Positions 53,943 through 61,618 of a stretch of 64,000 nt of DNA are shown here, one piece after another. Made by a program: the position numbers and the translations under genes. Numbering within the stretch: the first letter of the stretch is position 1; the number at the start of each line of letters is the position of its first letter. The notes beneath the pieces were generated by a model. That model saw only the letters and a program-made list of their open reading frames with translations, ran no database searches and was not told where the DNA came from. The stretch covers positions 27,181-91,180 of the forward strand of contig NZ_JAGPXL010000027.1 in assembly GCF_018070565.1 (NCBI RefSeq). The letters run 5' to 3'. The stretch comes from Streptomyces sp. B93 (GTDB lineage Bacteria; Actinomycetota; Actinomycetes; Streptomycetales; Streptomycetaceae).

Positions 53943-55508
53943 TCAGTGGCCGACCGTGAGTTCGCCGCTGAGCCTGTCGTGCAGATGGGCGCTCGGGGTG
54001 TTGAGGCCGGTGATCTCTACGGTCTTGCCGCGCTGGGTGTACTTGGTCTCGATGGCGTCGAGGGCGGCGACGGAGGAGGCGTCCCAGATGTGGGCCGCGC
54101 TCAGGTCGATGATCACCTTGTCGGGGTCGGTGGCGTAGCCGAACTGGCCCACCAGGTCGTTGGACGAGGCGAAGAACAGTTCGCCGGTGACGCGGTAGAC
54201 CACCGTGCTGCCGTCGGGGTCGACGACCGCGGTGACCTCGGCGAGGTGGGCGACGCGCTTGGCGAAGATGACCATGGCGGTGATGGAGCCGACGACCACA
54301 CCGATGGCGAGGTTGTGGGTGGCGACCACACAGGCGACGGTGACGAGCATGACGATGATCTCGCCCGCGGGCATCCGCCGGAGGGTCTTCGGGGCGATGG
54401 AGTGCCAGTCGAAGGTCGCGAACGACACCATGATCATGACGGCCACGAGGGCGGCCATCGGGATGTCGGAGACGACCGGTCCGAAGACGATACAGAGCAC
54501 CATCAGGAAGGCGCCCGCCAGGAAGGTCGACAGACGGGTCCGAGCGCCGGAGACCTTCACGTTGATCATCGTCTGACCGATCATCGCGCAGCCGCCCATC
54601 CCTCCGAAGAAGCCGGTGACGACGTTGGCGATGCCCTGGCCCACGGACTCGCGGGTCTTGTCGGAGTGGGTGTCGGTGATGTCGTCGACGAGCTTCGCGG
54701 TCATCAGCGACTCCATCAGGCCGACCAGCGCCATGGCGAAGGCGTACGGGGCGATCGTCGTCAGCGTGTCCAGCGTGAACGGCACGTCCGGCAGGCCCGG
54801 CACCGGCAGGGCGGACGGCAGTTCGCCCTTGTCGCCCACGGTCGGCACCGCGATGGCCGCGCCGACGGTGATCACGGTGAGGATGACGATGGAGACGAGC
54901 GGCGCCGGGACGACCGTGGTGATCCGGGGGAAGAACACCATGAGCGCGAGACCGCCGGCGATCAGCGGGTAGACGGCCCAGGGCACGTCCCGCATCTCGG
55001 GGACCTGGGCCATGAAGATCAGGACGGCGAGCGCGTTGACGAAGCCGACCATCACCGAGCGCGGGATGAACCGCATCAGCTTCGCCACTCCGAGTGCGCC
55101 CAGGACGACCTGGAACACTCCCGCGAGGATGACCGCGGCCACGAGGTAGCCGAAGCCGTGCTCACGGTTGAGCGGGGCGATCACGAGGGCCACGGCGCCG
55201 GTGGCGGCGGAGATCATCGCCCGTCGGCCGCCGACGACGGCGATCGTCACGGCCATGGTGAACGAGGCGAACAGGCCCACCGCCGGGTCCACGCCCGCGA
55301 TGATCGAGAACGAGATCGCCTCGGGGATCAGGGCCAGCGCGACGACGAGACCGGCCAGGACCTCGGTGCGCCAGACCTTCGGGTCGGAGATCCAGTCGGG
55401 CTTCAGACCGCGCAGGCGCGCGGCCGGGGACACAGCAGGGGCGGCAGAAGACAAGGGAGACGGAACCTGTCGTGCTCGGGCACACCCGGGCGGCGGGCAC
55501 GGGGGCAT
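53943..55508 (-). CDS. SulP-family anion transporter with STAS domain
   Basis: The protein has 521 residues with about 12-14 membrane segments of the SulP/SLC26 fold (D-W-I-S-D-P-K-V-W, A-L-I-P-E-A-I-S-F-S, P-V-V-S-D-I-P-M) and a C-terminal cytoplasmic STAS domain (about 430-515) with V-I-I-D-L-S-A-A-H-I-W-D. Substrates of the family include sulfate, bicarbonate and dicarboxylates; this one is unresolved. The start is uncertain: ATG 55508 lies in a pyrimidine-rich leader without a ribosome-binding site, and a GTG at 55553 is an alternative. A divergent MerR gene shares its promoter region. Confidence 0.9.
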   Translation of the reverse strand: MPPCPPPGCARARQVPSPLSSAAPAVSPAARLRGLKPDWISDPKVWRTEVLAGLVVALALIPEAISFSIIAGVDPAVGLFASFTMAVTIAVVGGRRAMISAATGAVALVIAPLNREHGFGYLVAAVILAGVFQVVLGALGVAKLMRFIPRSVMVGFVNALAVLIFMAQVPEMRDVPWAVYPLIAGGLALMVFFPRITTVVPAPLVSIVILTVITVGAAIAVPTVGDKGELPSALPVPGLPDVPFTLDTLTTIAPYAFAMALVGLMESLMTAKLVDDITDTHSDKTRESVGQGIANVVTGFFGGMGGCAMIGQTMINVKVSGARTRLSTFLAGAFLMVLCIVFGPVVSDIPMAALVAVMIMVSFATFDWHSIAPKTLRRMPAGEIIVMLVTVACVVATHNLAIGVVVGSITAMVIFAKRVAHLAEVTAVVDPDGSTVVYRVTGELFFASSNDLVGQFGYATDPDKVIIDLSAAHIWDASSVAALDAIETKYTQRGKTVEITGLNTPSAHLHDRLSGELTVGH

Positions 55509-55510
55509 GC

Positions 55511-55540
55511 GGGAAGAGAAAGGGGAAGGGGAAGGGGAAG
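55511..55540 (+). repeat. Homopurine tract with GGGGAA repeats
   Basis: Thirty consecutive purines on the plus strand at the predicted start of the SulP gene, with GGGGAA repeated about three times. The four G-runs could form a G-quadruplex on the template strand. Confidence 0.8.
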
Positions 55541-55715
55541 TGCCGGGCGGCACTCAGTGGAGGCGCGGGGCGCGGCCGGGGTTTACGCCGGCGGGCGCGG
55601 TGTCACGGCGGGCAGGCGGCGGCGACGGGCGTCAGGGACTCGCGCACGCTTCTCTCCTGCAAGAATCGGATCTTCGCCGGGGGCACCATCGGCCCCGACA
55701 CGGCAACGGAGACAA

Positions 55716-55739
55716 CTCTACCCTGACGTTAGGGTAGAG
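55716..55739. promoter_or_regulatory. MerR-type operator between SulP and MerR genes
   Basis: A perfect 9-bp inverted repeat, CTCTACCCT and AGGGTAGAG, with 6-base spacer GACGTT. It lies 66 bases before the MerR start and about 208 bases above the SulP start. Its symmetry and the adjacent merR-type gene make autoregulation and control of the SulP gene likely. Confidence 0.75.
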
Positions 55740-55804
55740 ATGGCGGCGCCCGGCTGGGGCAGGGGCCGCCGCTGACGAGGCAGAGGGACCAGAGGAACGC
55801 GGGC

Positions 55805-56269
55805 GTGGACGGCAAGCACATGCAGATCGGCGAGGTCGCCGCACGGACCGAGCTGTCCCTGCGCACGATCCGCCACTACGAGGAGACCGGCCTCGTCGTC
55901 CCCTCCGCACGGTCCCAGGGCGGCTTCCGTCTCTACACGGAGAACGACGTCGCCCGTCTCATGGTCGTCCGGCGGATGAAGCCGCTCGGTTTCTCCCTGG
56001 ACCAGATGCGCGACCTGCTCGACGCCACCGACCGTCTCGACGCGGGCGCGGACGCCGAGGAGCGCGAGGCCCTCCTCGAACGCGTCCGCGGCTACCAGCA
56101 GGCCGCCGCCGAGCAGGTGGAGAAGCTACGGGTCCAGCTGGCCCGCGCCGAGGACTTCGAGGGCACCCTGCGCGCCCGGCTGGCGGAGGACGGGCTCACC
56201 GCCCCCGGGGGTCAGCCGTCGCCCCTGGCCACCGGGTCCGCCACCAGCCCCGGTACCACACGCACGTAG
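55805..56269 (+). CDS. MerR-family transcriptional regulator
   Basis: The protein has 154 residues. The N-terminal HTH-wing (about 5-75) has M-Q-I-G-E-V-A-A-R-T-E and R-T-I-R-H-Y-E-E-T-G-L-V. A coiled-coil dimerisation helix follows. There is no Cys pair for metals, so an organic or redox ligand is likely. The start is GTG 55805, or ATG 55820. The last 58 bases overlap the convergent permease gene. Confidence 0.9.
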   Translation: MDGKHMQIGEVAARTELSLRTIRHYEETGLVVPSARSQGGFRLYTENDVARLMVVRRMKPLGFSLDQMRDLLDATDRLDAGADAEEREALLERVRGYQQAAAEQVEKLRVQLARAEDFEGTLRARLAEDGLTAPGGQPSPLATGSATSPGTTRT

Positions 56270-57171
56270 ACGACCATGCCGATCACCTCGACCAGGGTCT
56301 GGGTGACCACGACGACCGCCGCCACGGCGAGGTCGTCGGGCAGGGCGAGGGCGAGCGGCAGGACGACGAGGGAGTTGCGGGTGGCGCCGGTGAAGACGAT
56401 CGCGCGCCCGGCCGGGGCGTCCAGCCGGAAGAGGCGGGCCACGCCCCGGCCCGCGAACGGCATGACGACCAGGAAGACGACGTAGAACGGGACGACCGCG
56501 GCGACATCGCCGAAGCTGTCGTCGAGCCTCGGGATCTGGGAGGCGACCACGACCAGCAGGGTGGCGGCCATCAGCGGCACCATCGTGGTCGTCGCCGCCT
56601 CCGTGACGGCCCGTCCGGCCGGGCGGCGCGCGGCCCACGTCTGGAGCGCCCACGCCAGCGTCAGCGGTACGACGATCAGGACCAGGAACGCCTCCAGGAA
56701 CGGCCCGGCCTCCACGACATCGGCCAGCCCCGAGCCCATGAACAGGTACAGGAACACCGGCAGCAGCGCCATCTGCGCGACGAGCAGCAGCGGGGTGGCC
56801 GCCAGCAGTCGGCGGTGGGAACCCCCGGCCAGCCCGGAGAAGACGATCACGTAGTCCACGCAGGGGCTCAGCAGCACCAGCAGCACCCCGAGCCGTACGG
56901 CCTGGTCGGCGGGCAGCAATGCGAACATCGCGGCGACGACGAGCGGTACGACCACGAAGTTCACCACCAGCGCCGCCGACAGGAACCGGCCGTCGCGCAG
57001 CGAGCGGGCCAGTTCGGCGGCCGGGACCTGGAGGAAGGTGACGAACAGCAGCGCGCCGAGCACCGGACCGATCGCGCGCTCCAGGCCCGGACCGGCCGCG
57101 GGCGCGGCCCAGCCGGTCAGGGCGCCCGCGGCCAGCGCCGCCAGGTAGATCGCGACCTGATGGTGTTCCAT
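56212..57171 (-). CDS. ACR3/BASS-superfamily permease
   Basis: The protein has 319 residues, with about ten membrane segments. The block L-L-S-P-C-V-D-Y-V-I-V-F resembles the conserved Cys region of ACR3-type arsenite permeases, and A-T-R-N-S-L-V-V-L-P-L-A is found in the bile-acid/arsenite superfamily. No ars regulator or reductase is nearby, so an arsenite role is unproven. ATG 57171 follows a GGAG site. It converges on the MerR gene. Confidence 0.78.
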   Translation of the reverse strand: MEHHQVAIYLAALAAGALTGWAAPAAGPGLERAIGPVLGALLFVTFLQVPAAELARSLRDGRFLSAALVVNFVVVPLVVAAMFALLPADQAVRLGVLLVLLSPCVDYVIVFSGLAGGSHRRLLAATPLLLVAQMALLPVFLYLFMGSGLADVVEAGPFLEAFLVLIVVPLTLAWALQTWAARRPAGRAVTEAATTTMVPLMAATLLVVVASQIPRLDDSFGDVAAVVPFYVVFLVVMPFAGRGVARLFRLDAPAGRAIVFTGATRNSLVVLPLALALPDDLAVAAVVVVTQTLVEVIGMVVYVRVVPGLVADPVARGDG

Positions 57172-57251
57172 CCGCTCCACCGGGCCCCTCGGCCCCCGCT
57201 CCGCCACCCGAACCGCTCCTCCGCGCTCACCGACCCGCCTACGATCACTCC

Positions 57252-57992
57252 ATGGTCATCCGTTGGACGTACGCCTTCATCGACCGCCCCGCCGGACTCC
57301 TCGGCCCCGCCGTCCGGTTCTGGACCGCCGTCACGGACACCCGGCTGTCGGAACCCCGGGGTGAGCGGGGCGAGTTCGCGACGCTGGTGCCGACCGACGG
57401 GGCGGACCCCTGTGTGAAGGTCCAGGGGGTCGGGTCCGGCGGCGGTGCGCATCTGGACTTCGCCGTCGAGGATGTCGAGCGGTTCACGGCGCGGGCGACA
57501 GGGCTGGGCGCGCGGCTGGTGGCCGGGCACGACGGGTGGGCCGTACTGGCTTCGCCCGGTGGGCAGTTGTTCTGCGCGGTGCCCTGGCAGGGGGAGTCGG
57601 CGCGGCCGGGTGTGGTGCGGGGCAGTCGGCTGGACCAGGTGTGTCTGGACATCCCGCCCTCGCGCTACGACGCCGAAGTCGCCTTCTGGAGCGGGCTGGC
57701 GGACGGATGGCACGCGTCGCCCGGCTCGCGGCCCGAGTTCCACGTGGTCAGGCCGTCGGCCGCGCTGCCGGTGCGGATACTCCTCCAGCGGCTGGACGAC
57801 GAACGGCCGCACTCCGCCCACCTCGACCTGGCCTGCGCCGACGTGGACGAGGTCCGGGCCGCGCATGAGCGGCTGGGCGCGGTCGTCGTCTCCCGCGGGG
57901 CCCACTGGACCGTCATGCGGGACCCGGTGGGCGGTACGTACTGTCTGACGGGCAGGGACCCGGCGACCGGCGGGCTGCCCGGCCGCCCGTAG
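57252..57992 (+). CDS. VOC-family (glyoxalase-like) protein, two domains
   Basis: The protein has 246 residues with two VOC modules (about 5-115 and 125-235). Each has the typical paired beta-alpha-beta pattern: H-L-D-F-A-V-E-D-V, then H-L-D-L-A-C-A-D-V-D, with Glu and His candidates for a metal site. The family includes resistance proteins, dioxygenases and isomerases; no specific activity can be assigned. It is divergent from the permease gene across 80 bases. Confidence 0.82.
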   Translation: MVIRWTYAFIDRPAGLLGPAVRFWTAVTDTRLSEPRGERGEFATLVPTDGADPCVKVQGVGSGGGAHLDFAVEDVERFTARATGLGARLVAGHDGWAVLASPGGQLFCAVPWQGESARPGVVRGSRLDQVCLDIPPSRYDAEVAFWSGLADGWHASPGSRPEFHVVRPSAALPVRILLQRLDDERPHSAHLDLACADVDEVRAAHERLGAVVVSRGAHWTVMRDPVGGTYCLTGRDPATGGLPGRP

Positions 57993-58077
57993 GGCCCCGC
58001 CCGGCGGCACCGCCCCGGCCAGGGCTCCACGTCCACAGGGGACGTCGGAGCCGGTTCCGGGCTTCTCGACACCCCGG

Positions 58078-58341
58078 TCAGGGATTCCCCGGGGTTCTCC
58101 CGGCCGCCCCGGGAGGCTGCCGTGATCCCTCCGGGGCGTCCGGCATCTCCGGGGCGGGGGACGGACGTACTTCCCGTTCGGCCGTGGCGCCTTCCTCGGT
58201 GTGCGCCGCGGCGCAGTCGGGGTTGCGGCACGGGCCAGGCACCCACTTCGGCACCCAGGCACCGAGCGTCTTGTGGCGCTGGACCACGGTCTCGACGGGC
58301 TGTCCGCAGACGGGACAGGCATGGCCTTCGCTGCTGCCCAT
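58078..58341 (-). CDS. Small zinc-ribbon protein
   Basis: The protein has 87 residues with C-P-V-C near residue 9 and C-R-N-P-D-C near 38, a four-Cys zinc ribbon. The C-terminal half is Pro/Gly/Glu-rich and likely disordered. The architecture is common in short Streptomyces proteins of unknown role. It stands alone. Confidence 0.65.
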   Translation of the reverse strand: MGSSEGHACPVCGQPVETVVQRHKTLGAWVPKWVPGPCRNPDCAAAHTEEGATAEREVRPSPAPEMPDAPEGSRQPPGAAGRTPGNP

Positions 58342-58367
58342 GCCCCAAGGGTAGGGCGGGCTAGGGC

Positions 58368-58955
58368 TCAGCGCTTCCTGTTGTACGTGCGGATGAGCAC
58401 GCCGTTGCCGAAGGCGCGTACGGACTCCAGCGCGAAGTCGGTGACCGCGAAGCCGGTGCCGCCGAACATCGGCATGCCGGTGCCGTACACCTGCGGGTAG
58501 GTCTTGATGACCAGTTCGTCGATCTCGTCCAGCAGCTCACCGGCGATGCGGGAGCCGCCGCAGAGGTAGATGCCCAGGCCGCCGTCCTCGGCCTTGAGGG
58601 CGCGGACCCGGCCGAGCAGGTCGTCGGCGACGATCTCGACATCCGGGTCCGGGGACGGGCCGAGGGTGCGGGAGGCGACGTACTGGCGCAGATGCGCGTA
58701 CGGGCTGGTGATGCCCTCCTTGAGGGCCGTCTCGTAGCTGGCGCGGCCCTGGACGATCGTGTCGAAGCGCGTGTTCGGTACGTCGTCGACGCCGAGGGCG
58801 CGGCGGGCCTGCGTCGGCAGGGTGTCCGCGTGTTCCTTGGCGAGGTGGCCGAGGAACTCCTCGTCGAGGAAGGCGAACATGGAGGTGGCGTCGCCCGCCG
58901 GGTCGCCGATGAACCCGTCGATCGAGCAGGCGATGAAGTAGGTGAGCTTTCGCAA
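58368..58955 (-). CDS. Dihydrofolate-reductase-like (RibD_C) protein
   Basis: The protein has 195 residues of the RibD-C/DHFR fold, beginning L-T-Y-F-I-A-C-S-I-D-G-F-I and containing I-Y-L-C-G-G-S-R-I-A-G-E-L-L near residue 130, the cofactor loop. This is the DHFR-like group of actinobacteria, not folA. The start is TTG 58955, preceded by a weak AAAGAGA; a GTG at 58994 would add 13 residues. It is divergent from a TetR gene and probably under its control. Confidence 0.82.
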   Translation of the reverse strand: MRKLTYFIACSIDGFIGDPAGDATSMFAFLDEEFLGHLAKEHADTLPTQARRALGVDDVPNTRFDTIVQGRASYETALKEGITSPYAHLRQYVASRTLGPSPDPDVEIVADDLLGRVRALKAEDGGLGIYLCGGSRIAGELLDEIDELVIKTYPQVYGTGMPMFGGTGFAVTDFALESVRAFGNGVLIRTYNRKR

Positions 58956-58999
58956 GCCGGTCTCTTTTCGTAGGCTGCCTGGGTCGTTGACCACTCCTG

Positions 59000-59020
59000 T
59001 TGTAGTACTTCGCTTGTAGT
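59000..59020. promoter_or_regulatory. Direct repeat in divergent TetR/DHFR-like promoter region
   Basis: TTGTAGT occurs at 59000-59006 and 59014-59020, a 14-base period. It lies between a TetR gene and a divergent reductase-like gene and may be the regulator's binding site, although TetR operators are usually inverted rather than direct. Confidence 0.4.
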
Positions 59021-59083
59021 GGTCGCAAGGGCTTTTACGGCACCGGCGCGGCGGTGCCGCAAGTGGGAGAGAGGATTCCGTTC

Positions 59084-59674
59084 ATGGCGGGCAATCCGGA
59101 GCGGCGGGCGGCGCTGGTGGACGCGGGGATCGAGGTGCTCGCGCGGGACGGCGCCCGGGGGCTGACCTTCCGCGCGGTGGACGCGGCGGCCGGGGTGCCG
59201 GTGGGCACCGCCTCCAACTACTTCACCTCACGCGAGGACCTGCTGCGCCAGATCGACGCCCGGGTGCACCTGCGGCTCGCGCCGGACCCGGAGGTGCTCG
59301 CCGGGCTGATGGCGCTGCCGAGGGACCGCTCGCTGGTCACGGCACTGATGCACGACCTGATGGGCCGGGCCGCCCGCGACCGGACCGGGTATCTGGCCCT
59401 GCTGGAACTCCGCCTGGAGGCCACCCGCCGTCCCGAACTGCGCGCCTCCTACACCGAGTCGGTGCGGGGCCAGCTGGAGTACGGCATGCGGTTCCACCGC
59501 GAGGCCGGACTGCCCGGCGACGACACGACCGTCGCCGTGCTCTACCTCGCCATGCTCGGGCTGATCGTGGAACACCTGACCCTGCCGGGTGTCCTGGACG
59601 GCGTCCTGCCCGGGACGGGCGTGCCGGAAGGGCTGGTGGAACGCATCGTGACCGCGGTGGTGCCGGAGGAATAG
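59084..59674 (+). CDS. TetR-family transcriptional regulator
   Basis: The protein has 196 residues. The HTH (about 10-55) has R-A-V-D-A-A-A-G-V-P-V-G-T-A-S-N-Y-F. ATG 59084 is chosen because the frame upstream has no HTH similarity, and GAGAGAGG lies before it. It probably controls the divergent DHFR-like gene. Ligand unknown. Confidence 0.9.
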   Translation: MAGNPERRAALVDAGIEVLARDGARGLTFRAVDAAAGVPVGTASNYFTSREDLLRQIDARVHLRLAPDPEVLAGLMALPRDRSLVTALMHDLMGRAARDRTGYLALLELRLEATRRPELRASYTESVRGQLEYGMRFHREAGLPGDDTTVAVLYLAMLGLIVEHLTLPGVLDGVLPGTGVPEGLVERIVTAVVPEE

Positions 59675-59681
59675 AAGGGGG

Positions 59682-60269
59682 TCAGCGGGGCTCGCGCCAC
59701 ATCGGCCACATCAGGGGGCCGTCGGGCAGTTCCAGCGCGGGGCCGTGCTGCTCGAAGCCGAGCCGCTCGTAGAGCGCGCGGCTGCGGGCGCTGCTGGCCT
59801 CCAGGTAGGCGGGCCGCTGCTCCCGGTCACAGCGGTCGAGGACCGAGGCGATGAGCGCGGTGCCCAGACCCGCACCCTGACGCTGGGGGGACACCCCGAT
59901 CATCCACAGGTACTCGTGCGCCCGTCCGGCGGGATGGATCCCGGCCGTCAGGCTGCCGATCAGCTCGATGCGTTCGTTGGCCGGGTCGATCGCGGCCCGC
60001 AGCTGGGCGGGCCCGTCGTCGTCGCCGTGCGCCTCCGCCGGGGTCGGCAGCCACAGCGCGCAGCCCGTGCCGTCCTCGGTGAGGTCGATCCGCCCTTCGG
60101 CGAGCACGATGTCGGTGAACGCGGCCATCAGCTTGTGGTGGTGCGTACGGCGGTACTCCGTGCCGGGGAAGACCCAGCCGCTCACCGGGTCGTCCTGGAA
60201 GGCCTCGTCCAGCAGCCGGACGATCAGCTCCCGGTCGTCCGGCACCGCCGCCCGTATCGCCACACCCAT
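59682..60269 (-). CDS. GNAT N-acetyltransferase
   Basis: The protein has 195 residues of a single GNAT domain with W-M-I-G-V-S-P-Q-R-Q-G-A-G-L-G as the acetyl-CoA loop and A-L-Y-E-R-L-G-F at the end. ATG 60269 is chosen because GGAGG lies seven bases upstream; the GTG two codons earlier does not. It converges tightly (7 bases) on the TetR gene. Confidence 0.88.
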   Translation of the reverse strand: MGVAIRAAVPDDRELIVRLLDEAFQDDPVSGWVFPGTEYRRTHHHKLMAAFTDIVLAEGRIDLTEDGTGCALWLPTPAEAHGDDDGPAQLRAAIDPANERIELIGSLTAGIHPAGRAHEYLWMIGVSPQRQGAGLGTALIASVLDRCDREQRPAYLEASSARSRALYERLGFEQHGPALELPDGPLMWPMWREPR

Positions 60270-60454
60270 GCCCACCCCTCCCTCGTTGACGCCTCAACAA
60301 GCCTTGCTCGTACGGCAGTTGAGCCTACCGGGTGGCGTCGAGAGGGTGGGCCCACCCCCTTTGACGGCACTTCGGTCCGGGCCCTGAGCGGGCGGGACGG
60401 CCGACCGGCCGCGCGGGGTCAGGGACCGCGCGGCCGGAGCATCGGGGCCGGGGC

Positions 60455-61618
60455 CTAGCTGGTGCGGCGGGTCACGTACTCGGCGAGGGCCAGCAGGCCG
60501 CCCGCCGACTCCGGGGACGGGATCGCTCGGGACAGCTCCTGCATCGCCCGCGCCATCCGGTCGGCGGCCTGGGCCTGCGCCCAGTCGCGTCCGCCCGCCC
60601 GCTCCACGGCCCGTATCGTGCGCTCCAGGTCGCCCTGGTCGTACGGGGCGCCGTACAGCTCGGCGAGTTCCTCCGCCGCCGGGGTGCCGGAGGCGAGGGC
60701 GGCGACGACCGGCAGGCTCTTCTTGCGGGCGGCCAGGTCCGCGCCGACCGGCTTGCCGGTGCGGCCCGGGTCGCCCCATATGCCGATCACGTCGTCGATG
60801 AGCTGGAAGGCGAGGCCGGACGCCCGGCCGAACACGTCCAGCGCCTCGACCTCGTCCTGCGACGCTCCCGCGTACAGCCCGCCGAGCGCGCAGGCGCAGC
60901 CGAGCAACGCGCCCGTCTTGGCCTCGGCCATGGCGAGGACCTCGTCGAGGGTGACCTCGGCGGGCGGGCACCCCTCCAGTGCCGTGTCCACCTGCTGGCC
61001 CGCGCACAGCTCCACGACACAGGACGCCAGCCGGGAGGCGGCCGCCGTGGACGCCGGGTGCGGGTCGTCGGCGAGCAGCCGCTGGGCCACCGCCTGGAGG
61101 GCGTCCCCGGCGAGGACGGCGTCCGCGACGCCGAACACCGTCCACGCGGTGGGCCGGTGTCTGCGGGTGGTGTCGCGGTCCATCACGTCGTCGTGCAGCA
61201 ACGTGAAGTTGTGGATCAGCTCCACCGCCGCGGCCGCGGATACGGCGGTCGCCCGTGCCCCGGCGCCGCCGACGGCCTCGGCGGCCGTGAGCACCAGGGC
61301 GGGGCGCACCGCCTTCCCCGGGTTGCCCAGCGCCGGGGTGCCGTCCGCCTGCTCCCAGCCGAAGTGGTAGCGGGCGATGCGGCGCAGGACACCGGGGAGC
61401 GACCCGACGGCCGTGCGCAGCGCGGGGTCGACCACCGCCCTGGTCCGCGCGAGGATCGCCGCCGCCTCCTGGGCCTCAGCCGTGTCGCGCCCGTCGGTGC
61501 CGTCGCCGTCGTCGGTGTGGATGGAGATGGGCCCCCGCCCTTCGCGCGCGTCGGCCGGCCGCGCCGGGTGTTCCCGCCCCGCCGGGCGGGAACACGGCAG
61601 GCCTGCCGGAGAGGTCAC
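60455..61618 (-). CDS. Polyprenyl (trans-isoprenyl) synthase, probable encapsulin cargo
   Basis: The protein has 387 residues. Core trans-prenyltransferase (about 58-380) with the first Asp-rich motif L-L-H-D-D-V-M-D and the second L-I-D-D-V-I-G-I-W-G-D, where the usual fifth-position Asp is Gly. It makes linear isoprenoid diphosphates; chain length is unknown. The first ~50 residues are Gly/Pro/Asp/Arg-rich and predicted disordered, like the cargo-loading extensions of family 2 encapsulin cargo. The start GTG 61618 overlaps the encapsulin stop (GTGA); GTG 61624 is an alternative. It is coupled to the shell gene. Confidence 0.85.
   Translation of the reverse strand: MTSPAGLPCSRPAGREHPARPADAREGRGPISIHTDDGDGTDGRDTAEAQEAAAILARTRAVVDPALRTAVGSLPGVLRRIARYHFGWEQADGTPALGNPGKAVRPALVLTAAEAVGGAGARATAVSAAAAVELIHNFTLLHDDVMDRDTTRRHRPTAWTVFGVADAVLAGDALQAVAQRLLADDPHPASTAAASRLASCVVELCAGQQVDTALEGCPPAEVTLDEVLAMAEAKTGALLGCACALGGLYAGASQDEVEALDVFGRASGLAFQLIDDVIGIWGDPGRTGKPVGADLAARKKSLPVVAALASGTPAAEELAELYGAPYDQGDLERTIRAVERAGGRDWAQAQAADRMARAMQELSRAIPSPESAGGLLALAEYVTRRTS

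Noticed and set aside
56212..57171. Arsenic resistance operon
   Set aside because: Only a permease of the wider superfamily is present; no arsR, arsC or arsenate-related partner lies nearby.
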